64,000 nt of DNA from Combretum micranthum (GCA_024138025.1 JAMXBD010000396.1:581501-645500); one strand, 5' to 3'. Positions 36,101-48,681 are shown, numbered from the stretch's first letter. The notes: generated by a model not told the origin, from the letters alone. A program made the numbers and translations.

Positions 36101-38594
36101 GTGATCGATCATTAATCACATGTTTATTAAAAAAATTACAAGTCACTTATTTATAAAATCAAAAAACGACAGATAATGTATTTGTAATTTTCTCAAAATA
36201 AAACGGATTCCAAATTTTCCCATCAGCTAGGAATCCACTTTTACTAAATAAATCCAGGAAAAAAAAAAAAAAAAGGAGAAGAAGAAACAACAAATTATGC
36301 CCATTGTCCCATGCCGTCATAAGTATGCCAACCTAGAGTAGTACTTCTAAAATTAGTCAATATGTCTAAGCATAAGATACAAGCATGAGTGGATATCTTT
36401 AAGCATAAACGAGTTCACTTGTTGCACCAAGTGCTCCATTGTGCAAGGGTAAGGGGAGAAAGGTTGCAAATATAAGGTAGCCTCACCCTTGCATTTTTTA
36501 AAGAGGCAAGTCAACAAAGAAGCAACATAACTATTTCTGACACAGATTATTTCATTAAAATAGAAACGAACTAAACATCACAAGTTTGGGCTTTGAGAAG
36601 CCCAATCAACAAACAAGTCGGATGAAATAGAGGCACCCCATCCCGCTTTTGCCTTGTAATAAAATCAAACCTGCACATGAATTAACTTCTCTTTTGACAA
36701 AACAGAATGAACAGCTATCTAATTACTTTTAACATACTTTTAGTTGATTGGAGCACTTATTAGATGAGAGAAAGGCCACAGATACTGATTTTCTTCTTCC
36801 CCCCTCCTTTTTAGTATTTTTCTATTCACTAAATATTAGTATAATACAACCAATTTCTCATCAACTAAAATTTCTTCTCAAATAATATATATACTAGATG
36901 ACCACACACAATGCTATGAGTGCTTAAAATAAAAAAAGGAAAACAACTAAAAAGGACAAATCACCAAAAAAAAAAAAGAAAAATAAATAAAAACAACGGA
37001 AAAAGGAATAATGTAAAGAAATATGGGTAGTTGAGAGTCTGTTTATTTCATCATATTTTTGTCATTTTTAAATAGATATATGTCAAGAAACAGATATTGA
37101 TGAATAACCGATAGTTTTACTCATAAAATAACCAAACAAATACAATACAAATATAACATAGTTGCAGATCGGATATAAATATGATATAAATAAAAATCCA
37201 ATCCAAACAGACCCCAAGATTGTTGTTAATAGTAGTGGCAGAAAAGTGATAATTTCAGATATGCAGAGAAGCAATTTGGAAGTGCAACTGTTGCACCAAA
37301 AAGTGAAAAGTAAATGCTGTGCTTGAAGAATAGGTTAGAAAGAACAATTGCTACCACTATATCCCACTCTAAAATATGAAAATATAAGTTGCTTATATAG
37401 ATTTTGTTCACATTGATTTATGCAGCAGGCAATTCATGAGTTTCCCAATCATGACTAGTTGAACTTGGGAAAGTAACAGATGCATTTGATTGTGTTATAA
37501 AGGTTATGATCAGAACAACGACATCTTATATTTCAAAATTAGGATGATAGATTTCCATCCTGTTATGCAGTAGAACTTAAGAAGGCCAAGAAGAGACTAA
37601 ATAGTAGAGGTGCAATTCTTTTCCTAAAGATATCCTGTATACCCAGATTAAGATTACCCAAACAAGATCTGCACAGTATCACCACATATATGTGAACAAA
37701 AATTTCTGAAAAATATTCTGGTGTAACTATAGAGCATTATTTCAAATAACCAAGATATCACTATAAATTTATTGTAATTCTCTGTACCTGCAAAACAGTT
37801 TGCTTGCCACTTACATCGTGTCTTTTTAACAACAGAGCCTCTCGAGTGAACAAAACCCGTTTCCACGTGCTCTCATCACCATAGTTCTTCCATTTAGTCT
37901 TCTCTGGTGGCAGGACAATTGTAGGATCACAAGGATCTTTTGCGATCCACCTAAGCCAATGAACCATTCCCCAAAGGGGATTTCCATTCATCACGCTGCT
38001 AGATTCTTCTTCCTTGGAGACCTCAGTATCAACCAAACTGGCGTCGTTCTCAACATTGGACGTGTTGCCTCTCAAATCTACCACTAAACCCCTTAATCCA
38101 TCCTTTGACATAATTTCATTTATAGTCCTCTGTTTCCTCCATTCTGTCATCGGATCATCCTCATCAATCTCAATCAGTATCCTTTTAGCACAACTACTGG
38201 GTTTATCATCACAGCCTGCCCCAACTGCTTCACTCTCTGCAAACCCTTCACTGCACAGTTTCCTGTCACCAACAGAAGTAACCACACTCTCTCTGGAATC
38301 CAAATGCATAAAATCCTCATCATCCGCAGTCACCTTGCTCACGTTAGACTCTATCTCCACACTCTTTACCCCATCCCCATCTCTCAAGTCACCAGCATAC
38401 CCACATTCTAACTGATAATTCGACTTGGAATGTCCATATTCACAACGCGGCTTCAACTGTTTCGATCTCTTAGGAGAGAATTCTTGATATTCCACATTTA
38501 CCCCCACGGCACACCTATTCAGATCTGTACTAGTACAACTGATACCCGACAAGCTGCTCTTCGTATCTTCATTAGCAAAAGTCCTTTTAACCAT
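33151..38594 (-). CDS. ELM2 and SANT/Myb-like chromatin protein (two exons)
   Basis: The coding sequence is two exons: 38594-37788 (269 codons) and 33975-33151 (274 codons plus stop), a 543-residue nuclear-type protein. The donor (TTGCAG|GTACAG) and acceptor (TTTTGCAG|AGCAAT) fit consensus and keep phase 0. Residues about 1-170 are acidic and low-complexity with a KRSKQLKPR basic patch. NPLWGMVHWLRWIAKDPCDP and KWKNYGDESTWKRVL (about 205-250), the HPSMYED junction, an ELM2-like LGPEFQAFVPAWTG (about 335), GRQDSCGCQF...CVRFHI, and a SANT/Myb-like SWTIEEQNTFAAIV...FWVELAKHFP (about 450-500) are the order known from the plant ARID1/ARID2 and At1g26580-type ELM2 group. ELM2-SANT proteins work in histone deacetylase or related chromatin complexes. 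No ARID domain is present. Both exons are free of lesions. Upstream lie a TATA box and an E2F site. Confidence 0.85.
33976..37787 (-). other. 3.8-kb intron of the ELM2 gene
   Basis: Mostly AT-rich and without coding signal. It holds a GC-rich island (about 35560-35960) with a (GT)n run at 35798-35815, a CACGTG core at about 35839-35844 and a GA-rich tract at 35515-35536. No recognisable transposon was found in it. Confidence 0.7.
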
Positions 38595-39158
38595 CTCTTC
38601 GGCAGCAAATAACTACTCTGGCGAAGCAGTTCCAATGCTACAGAAAGACATAAAACCTTCAGAAGCAACATCCCATTGCAGCACCCAGAAACAAATACTT
38701 TGAAAAGGAAAAAATCTATCAACTACTAAACCAAACCAGATGACACTAAATAACTAATTACCAATTTCGAAATAGCCACCACTGCATAAACTACCCAATA
38801 CATAAGCCAAAGTGGAACTTAAAAACACTCGAGCACCCGTGATAATTTTAAGCAATCTGCTCGCCACCCATCAGCTATTTATCAATCAAAAGTGGCGTGA
38901 AACAATCAAAATCAATGAAATTAACAAATTTGTATCAAACCCTGGACAACCTGCACAAAAATTCTATAAAACTGCATCATATACCTAAACCCCATTCATA
39001 ATTTTTTTTCAATTAAAACAGAACCCACATATCAATTCCAAAGGGAAGACTAATAAAACATATAAAACGCGACACAAAGTAGTAGGATTTCAAGAGCAAT
39101 TCGAAACTATATACCAAAGTAAGGATTTTTTGGAGCTGGGTTGAAGCCAAAGGTAAGG

Positions 39159-39172
39159 TTTTGGCGGGAAAA
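39159..39172 (-). promoter_or_regulatory. E2F-type site at the ELM2 gene start
   Basis: TTTTGGCGGGAAAA on the plus strand (TTTTCCCGCCAAAA on the gene strand) is an exact match to the canonical E2F consensus TTTSSCGS with extended A/T arms. It sits about 35-45 bases downstream of the TATA box, at the expected transcription start. In plants such sites usually mark S-phase or proliferating-cell expression. Confidence 0.7.
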
Positions 39173-39205
39173 GTGAGGAAAAAAATTGATCTTTATTTTA
39201 GGGCT

Positions 39206-39216
39206 TGTATTTATAG
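39206..39216 (-). promoter_or_regulatory. TATA box of the ELM2 gene
   Basis: The minus strand reads CTATAAATACA, a good plant TATA box. Transcription would start about 30 bases downstream, near 39175, giving a leader of about 580 bases to the ATG at 38594. A leader intron is possible, from a GGTATATAG donor near 39113 to a TTCTGTAG acceptor near 38643. Confidence 0.6.
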
Positions 39217-39249
39217 TTTGAAAGCTTTGAACTTTGGACCCTCTTATGG

Positions 39250-42200
39250 ACTTTCTTTGTCCTCCTTCCTCTTAATTGCAGAATAGAGGAAAGTAGAGTC
39301 GAAACACAACATACATGATACGTAATACATATGAACCTTGTCTGAATACTATACAAGCTGAGGTTATATTGTTATGTGGTGATAATGTTTTAGTAGCACT
39401 AGGGATAGGGTTAGTTTTGGGATAATTCGGGTTTTCATTTCGGGAAAATATTAATTATTAATGGTTGTTTTATCTTTATTTATTAAAAACCCAAATGAAA
39501 AAAAAACATATTTTTATTTTCATATAACATGGCATAATATATCAATAATTAAAAATCTAAAAGATTAAAAAGTACTCGTTAACAGATTCTTTTTGGATTG
39601 TCGACTATTATCAACGTAGGGAGATACCTAGGAGCTGGATTCCCCTCGTATTTTGTATTCCTATTCTCGTTCAAAACAACAATACTAGAGAGAAATATAG
39701 CAAAATAGGAAAAAAATAGAGGGAGAGAGGGAGAGTACCAATTAGCAGTTGGATTTTAGGGTAACATGACTTGTGATGTTAGGAAAATCTTCATTTTTCA
39801 ACTTCCCTTTTGTGTCCCTATTTTTTGGTGGAGGGGACTAATGAGGTAAGGGCATTTTTGGAAGTATATATGAAAATACACAGGAGGAGGAAAAGGCAGA
39901 GAGAGAGAGGGGCGGGGAGGGAGGGATACCTTGTGTGTTAGAGAAGGTATAGAGTAATAATGAGAGGGATATGAAAATGAAAAATCTACAACACCCAGCT
40001 TCATTCTACTATTTATAGTAGAAAATGAAATGAACTGTGTTTATAAAGTCTTCCTAACCCTAGTTAAAATAATGACTTCAGGGTTGAGTTAAGGGTTTAG
40101 GATGAGCTGTTAATTGGAAATGGGTATCAAATAAAGGGTCTTTATGGAAATATGTATAATTTTTATTTATTTATCAAGTTATGTATACCTAGTCAACAAC
40201 TAATTCTAGTATTTATGGGCTCTTTTTTCACTTCATTTTGTAAACGTGTCTTTGCTTAAATTACATAAAAATATAATCAAAAGGGAAAAACGTATTAAAA
40301 CAGAAAAAAAAATTATTTAACTATTTGAAGATAAAATATTAAAGACATCAGTTTGATTGATATATCTTTTCCCCAAATAAACTAAGAAAATTTTATGATT
40401 GGATTCCTTTTTTTTTTTTTACTGAATCGAACCCTTTAAAATAGCAATCCAAGTTCTCACACTATTAAAATATTTGATGTATAAGTGATAATCAATGATT
40501 CATTAGATGATCTAGCCTTCCTCATGAGTATACAAGTTGTCATAAAATTAATACCATTTCATTGTGTTTTCACAAGCTATCAATTATATCATCATAGTAA
40601 TTCACCATTAAATACACCATCCCCTTTCTTTTTTAATTTTTCTTCAACCAATCTTTTATCCCCAACGAATAACAAATCGTTCTCTACTGCACATCTACTG
40701 ATATGTATATATATGTTTGTGTATATATATATAATTATATGTATGATGTCATTGTATAACCTCTAGGTTTTAGTCAGTGCCTTAAACCAACTAAAACAAA
40801 TATACAAATCTTCTTTTATAATTTTTCCCTAACTAGATATGTTGTTAGTGCAATAGAAGCATACACATATAAATTGCAGTATTGTATTTTGATATCACTC
40901 GAGAAGATATATAATGACGGAATTCTAATTATTAAAAGTATATTTTAATGTAATAGTCCAAAGTTCATTAGAATTTAAAGCATAATAACCATTTGATGGC
41001 AACCTTGTTACTAGTAAATTATTATGATGCTTAGTATTGAAATAATAATTTAATAAGAAATCACCATTATAAAAAATATAAATAAAGATTTATTATTTAA
41101 ATGTATGCATATCAAAACAATAAATAATTTTATATTAAAATTATCTTCAATAAAATTAAAAAAATGAACAAATATCAACCATATTATTGGTTTACCTCAT
41201 TTACTAGGGATTACATTACAACCATATTCTATATAGCCAAGTGATAGCTACCACATAAAGATAGGTAACAACTTAATGGGTCTCTCTTTTTTTTTTTTTC
41301 AGGATCGCCTCTTGCTTATGAGTATTGTTAACATAGGCCTTTATTTTATACTTATTTTATGCTTTTCATTTTTATTATTTCGATTGTCTGATTTAATTGA
41401 ACGTGATAAGGGCTTATTAAATTAATCATTATAAACTAATCATGGACATGTCAAACTTTAATGGACGATTTAATTGAGTTAAACAAGGACTTGTTACATG
41501 GATTTTCTATGCAGTGAATTTAAAAAGAAAAAGCTTCAAGACGCTATCATAACTAATTTATAATTTTTCATCTTGTAAATATACTATTTTAGACTGCCAT
41601 ATACTTCTTAATATTTACTTTACCTGAACTTAATATTCAATTTTTGAAATTAGTGTTTATACTTTGAAGCTTAAACAATAGAAGAGTTTTGACCTTCGAT
41701 GACTATTTTCACCTTTAAAGATACAAAAAAAAGTCCTAAAAAAATAAAGTTTATCTTTTTTCTGCATTTAATTTTTCTAAATAATTTTAGAATTTCTAAA
41801 AATTATTTTATTTAATAGTTAAATGAGGTTGAAAAGACATGTTGGATTGGCTTCTACTTGCATTTGGAAAAATACTAATAGAACAAAGTTTTATAAAAGT
41901 TGATTTTAAGCGAGTAAAAGCCAACAAGGATATTGAGTCCTGCGAATGGTATAGATGGTGGGTTAAGGTCGCGGTCCACAATGAATGGGATACCAGCTTC
42001 CAATTATATTAATTCTACCCATAACTAGGTAACTCCATGAATTTGATTTTAAATTTATAAAGAGAAAAATTAAAATTAAACTATTCTAAGAAAATTGTAA
42101 TTTTTCCTAAATTGATTTTGATTAAAACCAATCGATAGAAATATTAATTAGATATATATAATACTAATCAATATTACGTTTGCATTTGCCAAGTTCATAA

Positions 42201-43627
42201 TGAGTTTAAGATTCAATCAATAAATTATAAAGAAAAACTCATTTTGTAATTACCTAATATTAACCAATTATACTTTTCTATCTTTAGAAAAGTAATTAAT
42301 CACCTAGTTTTTTTTTAATTTTCTAAACCTTAATCAAATCAAAACTCATATCTCCAAGCTATCTTTAATCTAGATTAGCTAATCATGGATTTGACTAGAA
42401 AAGATCTTTCAAAAAATAATCCTAGTCTAATATACACTCCAAATATATCTTAAAACACATGTTTAGCAAAATCACATTAGCAACTTAAATTCAAACATAA
42501 AATCAACTATGTAATCTAAAACATTAGTTTTTAACCTTAATAAGTGCATAAAGAACAAGTCTAAAGATTATCCACATCACAAAATTGAAGAAAAAGAAGC
42601 GAAATAACTTTCTCTTAGAGGTCTTGTGCTTAAATTAGTGTACAGATCACATTACCCAATCGCTCCCTAACGTGGAATATTTAAAAAAAAATAGTAAAGA
42701 AAAACTAAAAGACTAAGCTGGTGTGATTTTCTTTTTTTTTCGTTCTTTAATCTTCTTCCCCTTCTCTTCAGGTCTGACGTGTCAAAAAGTGTGGGTAATA
42801 TAATATGGAATGAGTAGTATAATATATTATGGACATGTGATTAAGGATGAGTATTTGGAGTTAGCCCACCCTTATGAAGTGGTGTAATGGACCCTAAATA
42901 AAAGGACAAAAGAAGAGTCTCACTAAATAATACAAAATGGGTTGTTAAATATTGTGGTCCATTATCTAAAAAGAGAGAAGAAAATTAAAATTAGTAGTTG
43001 CTCCAGTCAGTCATGTGCAGATTGGCCTGTTCTTGACTTGGATTTCAACTCGACATGGACATGTTTGGTCTATTGTCACTAGTTTGCTTTGTTGCTCAAC
43101 CTTAGCTCAAGTCTTTTACTTGATGTTGTTGCAATGCTAGTTAACCTTAGATACAAACACAAGTGCTTCCAAAGCTTAGACTCTTAAAATCAAGTCAATA
43201 ACTTAAACTTAAATTTTTAGTCACTTGGTTAATTTCTTGACCCACAAAAGAAGAAACAAAATAACTACTTGCTCCTAGGGTATTGCTTAATTAATTTCAC
43301 AAAGTAACAGCACTTATTTTTTATGTCAACTATAATAACTCTATACCAGCTATTACCACCTGTTGCTTGGTTTAGTTAAATAACTCAAAACTAGCTGCAA
43401 TCGTTTGCTATTTAGTTTAGTGGACTTACCAAAGCTGCAAAATGCAACTTTCTTAGATAAGTTTTGTTTTTGGTAGAGCATGGATTAATTTGTTGCCCTT
43501 TCAGAAATGTTATCCTTGTCCATTCAACTTTTGTAACAACCCTAAAGTGGACCTAATAAAATCACCTTAAATTTGTCATATTGCATGTGCATCTATAAAA
43601 TGAGGATCATTTTTAAAGTCGGTACAT
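39250..43627. other. Gene-free region
   Basis: At 39700-40020 the minus strand shows a CTATAAATAG box (about 40018-40009) followed by a CT-rich leader and an open frame of 68 codons (40004-39798) with no recognised domain; it may be an unannotated transcript start but there is no coding support. The rest is AT-rich with no supported feature. Confidence 0.45.
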
Positions 43628-43636
43628 ATATTTATT

Positions 43637-43943
43637 AGGTAAATTATACCAAAATATCACAACATTTAAGGGTAAATTTTATTTGATATCACAATGTTTT
43701 AAGTAGTTCAAAAAAAGTCACAACATTTAAAAAAGCGCGTAAATTAAGGTCTCAACTGACATGTGTCATAACATATCAGATTTTTTTAGTTTTAGTTAAA
43801 TATTTGTCCTGTTGACACGTGTCAATAGAAACCTCAATTGGCTTACTTCTCTAAACGTTATGACATCTTTTGAAACATTAAAAATATTATGACCTTAAAT
43901 GAACTTACTCCCAAATAATGTAACCTTCTCGTGTAATTTGCTA
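43637..43943. mobile_element. Mutator-type MITE with 9-bp target duplication
   Basis: The 307-bp segment is flanked on both sides by the same nine bases, ATATTTATT (43628-43636 and 43944-43952), the target duplication length of Mutator-like elements. The ends are imperfect inverted repeats (AGGTAAATTATACC on the left; TAGCAAATTACACG from the right). Internal blocks such as TTTAAGG(T/G) and ACATGTGTCA/GACACGTGTCA are inverted as well. No coding sequence. Confidence 0.75.
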
Positions 43944-43952
43944 ATATTTATT

Positions 43953-44811
43953 TATAACAAAAATTAGTCATAGAGACTAATATTCCATGATTCACTAAAA
44001 TGGCATAGAATCGGATACTCTACCAAAAGATAAGATAAAGTAAATATGAGTCCAATGAAAACATTAATGACTATTAAATAAGAAAAAAAAAAAAGAACAA
44101 ATCAAGTTTTAAATCTCATTTCTTAATTAAAGTTTTGTCTAACGAGCTCCTAATTCTCTACCTATCTTGGACTTGATCTTTGATGCAAACTACATCCAAT
44201 TTAGTGAGCAACTTTCTCATACCATACTTTTCATGCAAGATTCAATCAACCTTATTAAATGCTTCACGTGAATGTAACATATATATATATATAATATATA
44301 TATAGAGAGAGAGAGAGAGTTATCTGGAAAAATGCATATAACATTAGTTTACGTCGTCCATGACAAGGTGTCGACATCTCATTTTTGTCCTCTGCCCTAA
44401 AAGGATAATAAAAAAAAGAAAATATCAAATTTTTTAAAAATAGTAGAAAAATATAATAATAATTTAATTTTGTTAAAACTATTAAATATTAATTAAGTTA
44501 AAAGTTAACAAAAAGAATATAAAAATTAGAAAATTAAAAATTTTATAAAGTTTAGGAAACCTCATCTATTTAGTAAATAGGCTTATATAAAAATTATGAA
44601 TAAAAAAATTTAAAATTAAAAAGATAAAAATTAGAAAAAGAAAAATAATTAGTTTTTATAAGTTTAATAGTCAGCTTATGATGTTTTCGACTTATTTTGA
44701 AAATCAATTCGATCCTTAGATCTTATCCAATTTTGGCCCATTAAGATCATATTTGGGTTTGGTCCCTATAGTATAAGTATATTCTAAATAGAAGAATTAA
44801 CTAGAAAATAA
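43953..44811. other. AT-rich spacer with AT/GA microsatellite
   Basis: Nothing recognisable apart from a compound (AT)n-(GA)n repeat at about 44280-44320. Confidence 0.6.
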
Positions 44812-45101
44812 GCTTAGCTCAATTGGTAGGGACTTGGGATAAAGAATGGCATGGTTTGAATCCAGGCAAGCATTGGGATGGAGGATTTTTTTTTGGGCTC
44901 ATGCACAGCAGCCAGGACCCAAACAACGCCCCTAGGGAGACGTGCGCGTGTATCCTGCATGTTTCGTCTTCCTTGTAGAACGAGACCGCCATTTTTGAGA
45001 TTTGAGAGTTCGAACGAGCTTCTTTCAAGCACTTTTTATTCAAAATCTTATACATCTGAACTCTAGAAGATCTAATCTTCTAGAATCGACCTTTGAGTAC
45101 C
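44812..45101 (+). mobile_element. tRNA-related SINE-like sequence
   Basis: The first 60 bases resemble a tRNA: an A-box-like TAGCTCAATTGGTAGGGAC (about 44815) and a B-box-like GGTTTGAATCC (about 44852-44862) at tRNA-like spacing, which together form an internal Pol III promoter. The body (44873-45101) is the left copy of the 229-bp direct repeat and ends with a perfect 10-bp-stem hairpin. A poly(A) or poly(T) tail is not seen, so the 3' end is defined only by the MULE terminus. Confidence 0.5.
44873..45101 (+). repeat. 229-bp direct repeat, left copy
   Basis: Begins TTGGGATGGAGG and ends TTTGAGTACC directly at the left end of the MULE. It differs from the right copy at about five or six positions, nearly all transitions. 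A hairpin TCTAGAAGAT-CTA-ATCTTCTAGA lies at 45062-45084. Confidence 0.9.
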
Positions 45102-45143
45102 CGAAAATGGGTCCCCATCTTCGCATTTGTCCCGAAATGGGAC
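45102..45143 (+). repeat. Left terminal inverted repeat of the MULE
   Basis: Two blocks match the reverse complement of 51437-51478 in the same spacing: CGAAAATGGG at the outer edge and TCCCGAAATGGGAC at positions 29-42. The 18 bases between are diverged. Confidence 0.8.
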
Positions 45144-45161
45144 GGTGAGGGAAAATATTTG

Positions 45162-45219
45162 TGGTGTGTGTGTGTGTGTGTGTGTGTGTGGAGGGGGGGG
45201 GGTGGGGGGGTGGGTGTTG
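45162..45219. repeat. (TG)n and G-rich tract inside left MULE end
   Basis: About 14 TG units followed by long G-runs interrupted by T, in the MULE's left subterminal region. Probably a secondary microsatellite expansion. Confidence 0.9.
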
Positions 45220-45268
45220 GTGGAGAGAACGGCGCCTTTGGGGAGGCCGACAGCGTGAAGAATGAGAT

Positions 45269-45291
45269 AGGCGCCGTTCGAAACGGCGCCT
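45269..45291. repeat. GC palindrome in left MULE end
   Basis: AGGCGCCGTT-CGA-AACGGCGCCT is a perfect inverted repeat with 10-bp arms. A half-site AACGGCGCCTTT lies at 45228-45239. The same core recurs in the array at the right end. Confidence 0.9.
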
Positions 45292-45981
45292 TTAACCTTT
45301 ATATTTCCCCAGATTCAGTTTCCAGCCCCCATTTCTCCCTTTCTCTCTTCCTCTCTTCACTCCTCCGCCGGTCAGCCTCTATTCCTCCACCAAATCTCCA
45401 TTTCCGGCCGATTTTTGCGCGGATTAAGCTCTCCAATCTCAGGTAAGTTCATCGATTATCAATGTAGTATAATTTTTTCACAATTTTCGATGTTAAAATC
45501 ATGAAAAATCAACTTGTATGTGGTTGTAAAATTTTGTCAGATCTGGATGTTTTAGCGAATGATTCTAAGTTATGAAGTGTTGTAGGAGTAGTATATAGTG
45601 TATATGTGAAATTTGTGGAATTGCATTGGCTGATCTAGGGAGTTTTCATGGAGAATTTTTTCATGCATATAAGGTGTTCGATGAAATGCTTCAATAGCTT
45701 AAGTTGAGGATTATGATGTTTATATGAACATGAGTGATAAGAAATGTGATTATACGTGAGTTTGTTTGTTTTGAGTGAATGATGTAGATCGGTAAAGTTG
45801 TGTAGAAGTAGCGTATGCGAATGATTAAAAGTGGTGTAGGAGTAGTGATGGGAAGTGGTTTTGAGTGGTGAAGTGGTGTAGAAGATATCGGTTTGTGAGT
45901 CATGTTGTTGAATTAAAATGTGAGTGAATGTTGTTTGAAGTGTCGTGTTAACATTTTAGTTTGCTGTGGATAGGTTTTGGA

Positions 45982-48681
45982 ATGGCTAATTATGTAAGGT
46001 TCATTATTTATGCTCATGGCAACATAGTGGATGGAAATTTTGGGCCACAATATGACAGGCCGCCCATCGGGAAGGTGAAGGTTAGGGTGAATGCCAACTT
46101 CGAAAATTTTAAGGCAATCATTTGTGGCAAGATAGCTGTGGATTGTAATCATAGTGATGTGGAGATAATACACAGACACGCACATTATGAGTCATGGGGT
46201 TGTGTATATGTGATGCCAATTGCAGATGATACATTTTGAGGATCTGATTTCGCTTGCTGTTGAGTTGGGTGCTAGGCTAATTCAGGAAATATTTGTAAAG
46301 ATCACTGATCGAGCTGTGACTCATGAAAATGTAGCTCATGCTCCATATGAGTTGAATGAATAACATGGTGACATGTTTGGTGGGCAGCAGTTTCAATTGC
46401 AGCTTGGTTCGTCTTCGAATATTCGCTCACAGAATGAAGGAGCTGTGCCAGCTTCGCGCATGCATTGTGAACAATATGAACCCATGCCATTTGATGAGAC
46501 ACTGTCAGAATTTGAGAATAGAGTAGCACAGGAAGTGGCACCAGTGTTTGCTACCGGGATAGAAGATGATCACTCTGATGGTGGTTTTAATGTGGATGAA
46601 AATGGGGATACAATCGAAGATGAGGTAGACGAGGAGGATGACAATACAGTAGGAGAAGAAGTTCAAAGGGGAAACGTTGCAGGTGTTGCTGGCCCACATA
46701 GTTCACTGCCACGAGATTCAATGTCAAGTCAGGCTTCGGTAAGAGACTCAATTCCCTATTTCAATGTAGGTGGAGGCGGTGATGGCTATGTGACATTTGA
46801 AGATGAAATGGATGCTATGTCTGCAAATATTTGTGATAGCCAAGAATTAGTGAAGGGGATGATGTTCAAGACAAAGAATGATCTAATTGAGACTGTGAAA
46901 GCTGCTCACATTAGAACACACTGCAACTTCCGAGTTGATGAGTCCAAGAAAAATCTATGGATTGCTCATTGCAGTAAAAGTGATCAAGGTTGTCCGTGGC
47001 GGATACGAGCTTGTTTGAAAAAACTAGAAGGACTTTTTGTAATCACCAAGCTTGATGGTCCCCATTCTTGCACTAATCCGTTACTTGGACAGGACCATTC
47101 ACAGATAGACTCGAATATCCTAGCTCGAGAGTTTATCAGTTTTGTCCGGAAAAATCCAGATTGCAAAGCAAAGGAGCTCGAGTCTCATTGTTTGGCGGTA
47201 TATGGGTATATGGTTTCTCGTAGAAGGATTTGGGAAGGAAAGAAAAAAGCAATTGCTATGGTTTATGGTGACTGGGTCAAATCTTACAATGAACTTCCAA
47301 AGCTTTTCAATGCAATCAAGTCAAGTAATCCGGGGTCGATAGTAGAGTGGGGGTGGACAAGATCACCTATACCCGATGAGGCGCATTTTAAGTGGGTTTT
47401 CTGGAGCTTTGGTCTTGCGTTGAGGCCTTTAAGCATTGCAGGCCTGTTATTAGTGTTGATGGTACGTTTCTATACGGCAAATACAAGCATGTGTTACTCG
47501 TGGCATGTGGTGTAGATGGAGACAATCACATCTTACCATTAGCGTTCTGTCTGGCTCCATCTGAGTCTAAAGAAGCATGGTCATGGTTTTTGAGGAAGTT
47601 GAAACGAGGGGTTATAGGACACAGGGGAGAAGAGACTGTATGCATCATCTCAGACAGGGGGGCTGGTATTATTGGGGCTGTTGCGGATGAATCAAATGGG
47701 TGGCAACCTCCCTTTGCGGTGCATCGATTTTGCGTACGGCATATTGCCAGCAATTTCAACAAAGTTTATAAGAATCAAAGGTGCAAAAACTTAGTGACAT
47801 ATGCTGCATTTCAGGCTCAGGCGCGAAAATTCGAGAAGTCTATGGAGCTTGTGAAGAATATTGATGAAGAAGCAGTAGAGTGGTTCAATCAAGTACAATC
47901 AAATGGAGATATGATCCTACCCAAGGAGTCTTGGACACTAGCATTTGATGGATGTTACCGTTTTGGGTATGACTACAAACATGTCAGAAACATACAATTC
48001 TGTCATCAAGGGAGCTAGAGGATTACCTGTATGTGGGCTGGTGAAAAAAATCTTTTACAACTGTGTCATGTATTGGGAAGAAAGACTGTCTGCAGCGAGG
48101 AATGCCATTATGAGCGGCGAGGTTTTCACCTTATGCGAAGAAGAAGATAGATTTATGGGCTTCACGGGCTACTTGCATCAAGTAACTCGATTTAATAGAG
48201 GTACTGGATTGTTCGAGGTACATACGGGTACTCGACGGGAGAAAGGTCGCTTGAAGCGTGGTGGTAGAACACATAAGGTTGACTTTTCGCAACTTTCATG
48301 CACATGCAACAAATGGCAATATACCGACTGCCATGTTCCCATGTAATGGCAGCTGCAGGATTTGCTAATGTGGATTGGACTTCCTTTGTCGGCCCATGGT
48401 ATAGGTGGACGAATGAAGTGCAATGTTATGAATCTCATTTCTATCCAATTGGAGATGAACTCGATGGCCATCCCCAGCCAACTTCCCTTGCCTTATTCCT
48501 GATCCCGCGAGTGCAAGGGGAAAAGGAAAACCTAGGTCAAAGCGATATACAATGGAAATGGATTGGAGAGAACGGCCCGATAGAGTAACCTGTGGCCTAT
48601 GTAGACGGGATGGTCACAATAGGAGGAGTTGTCCAGACAGAGTAGGACAAAGTTCGTCAAGGTTTGGTGATATCGTGGTTT
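45982..48681 (+). pseudogene. MURA-type MULE transposase, decayed
   Basis: The start reads MANYVRFIIYAHG (PB1-like N-terminal region). A frameshift follows near 46225 and a nonsense codon at 46361, then a long open part from 46373 with an acidic linker, a MuDR-type DNA-binding region (KGMMFKTKNDLIETVK and WRIRACLKKL, about 46850-47060) and the DDE domain. VISVDGTFLYGKY (first Asp, near 47450) and CIISDRGAGI (second Asp, near 47650) are clear; the E of MTTNMSETYN (near 47975) is the likely third acid. A SWIM zinc finger (CTCNKWQYTD then PCSHVMAA, 48300-48350) and a CCHC knuckle CGLCRRDGHNRRSC (about 48591-48632) follow. Frameshifts near 47415, 47965, 48320 and 48500 mean no intact enzyme. Confidence 0.85.

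Noticed and set aside
38014..38415. Plus-strand open frame of 133 codons
   Set aside because: Antisense shadow of ELM2 gene exon 1, Ser/Leu-rich with no domain.
39798..40004. Minus-strand open frame after a TATA-like box
   Set aside because: No recognisable domain and only composition-driven Pro/Ser content; kept only as a note in the spacer entry.
44812..44880. Functional tRNA gene
   Set aside because: A/B boxes are tRNA-like but no matching acceptor stem closes, and the sequence continues into a repeat; SINE head is more likely.
45062..45101. Helitron 3' end (hairpin then CTRR)
   Set aside because: The hairpin is present but no CTRR terminus follows at the expected distance.
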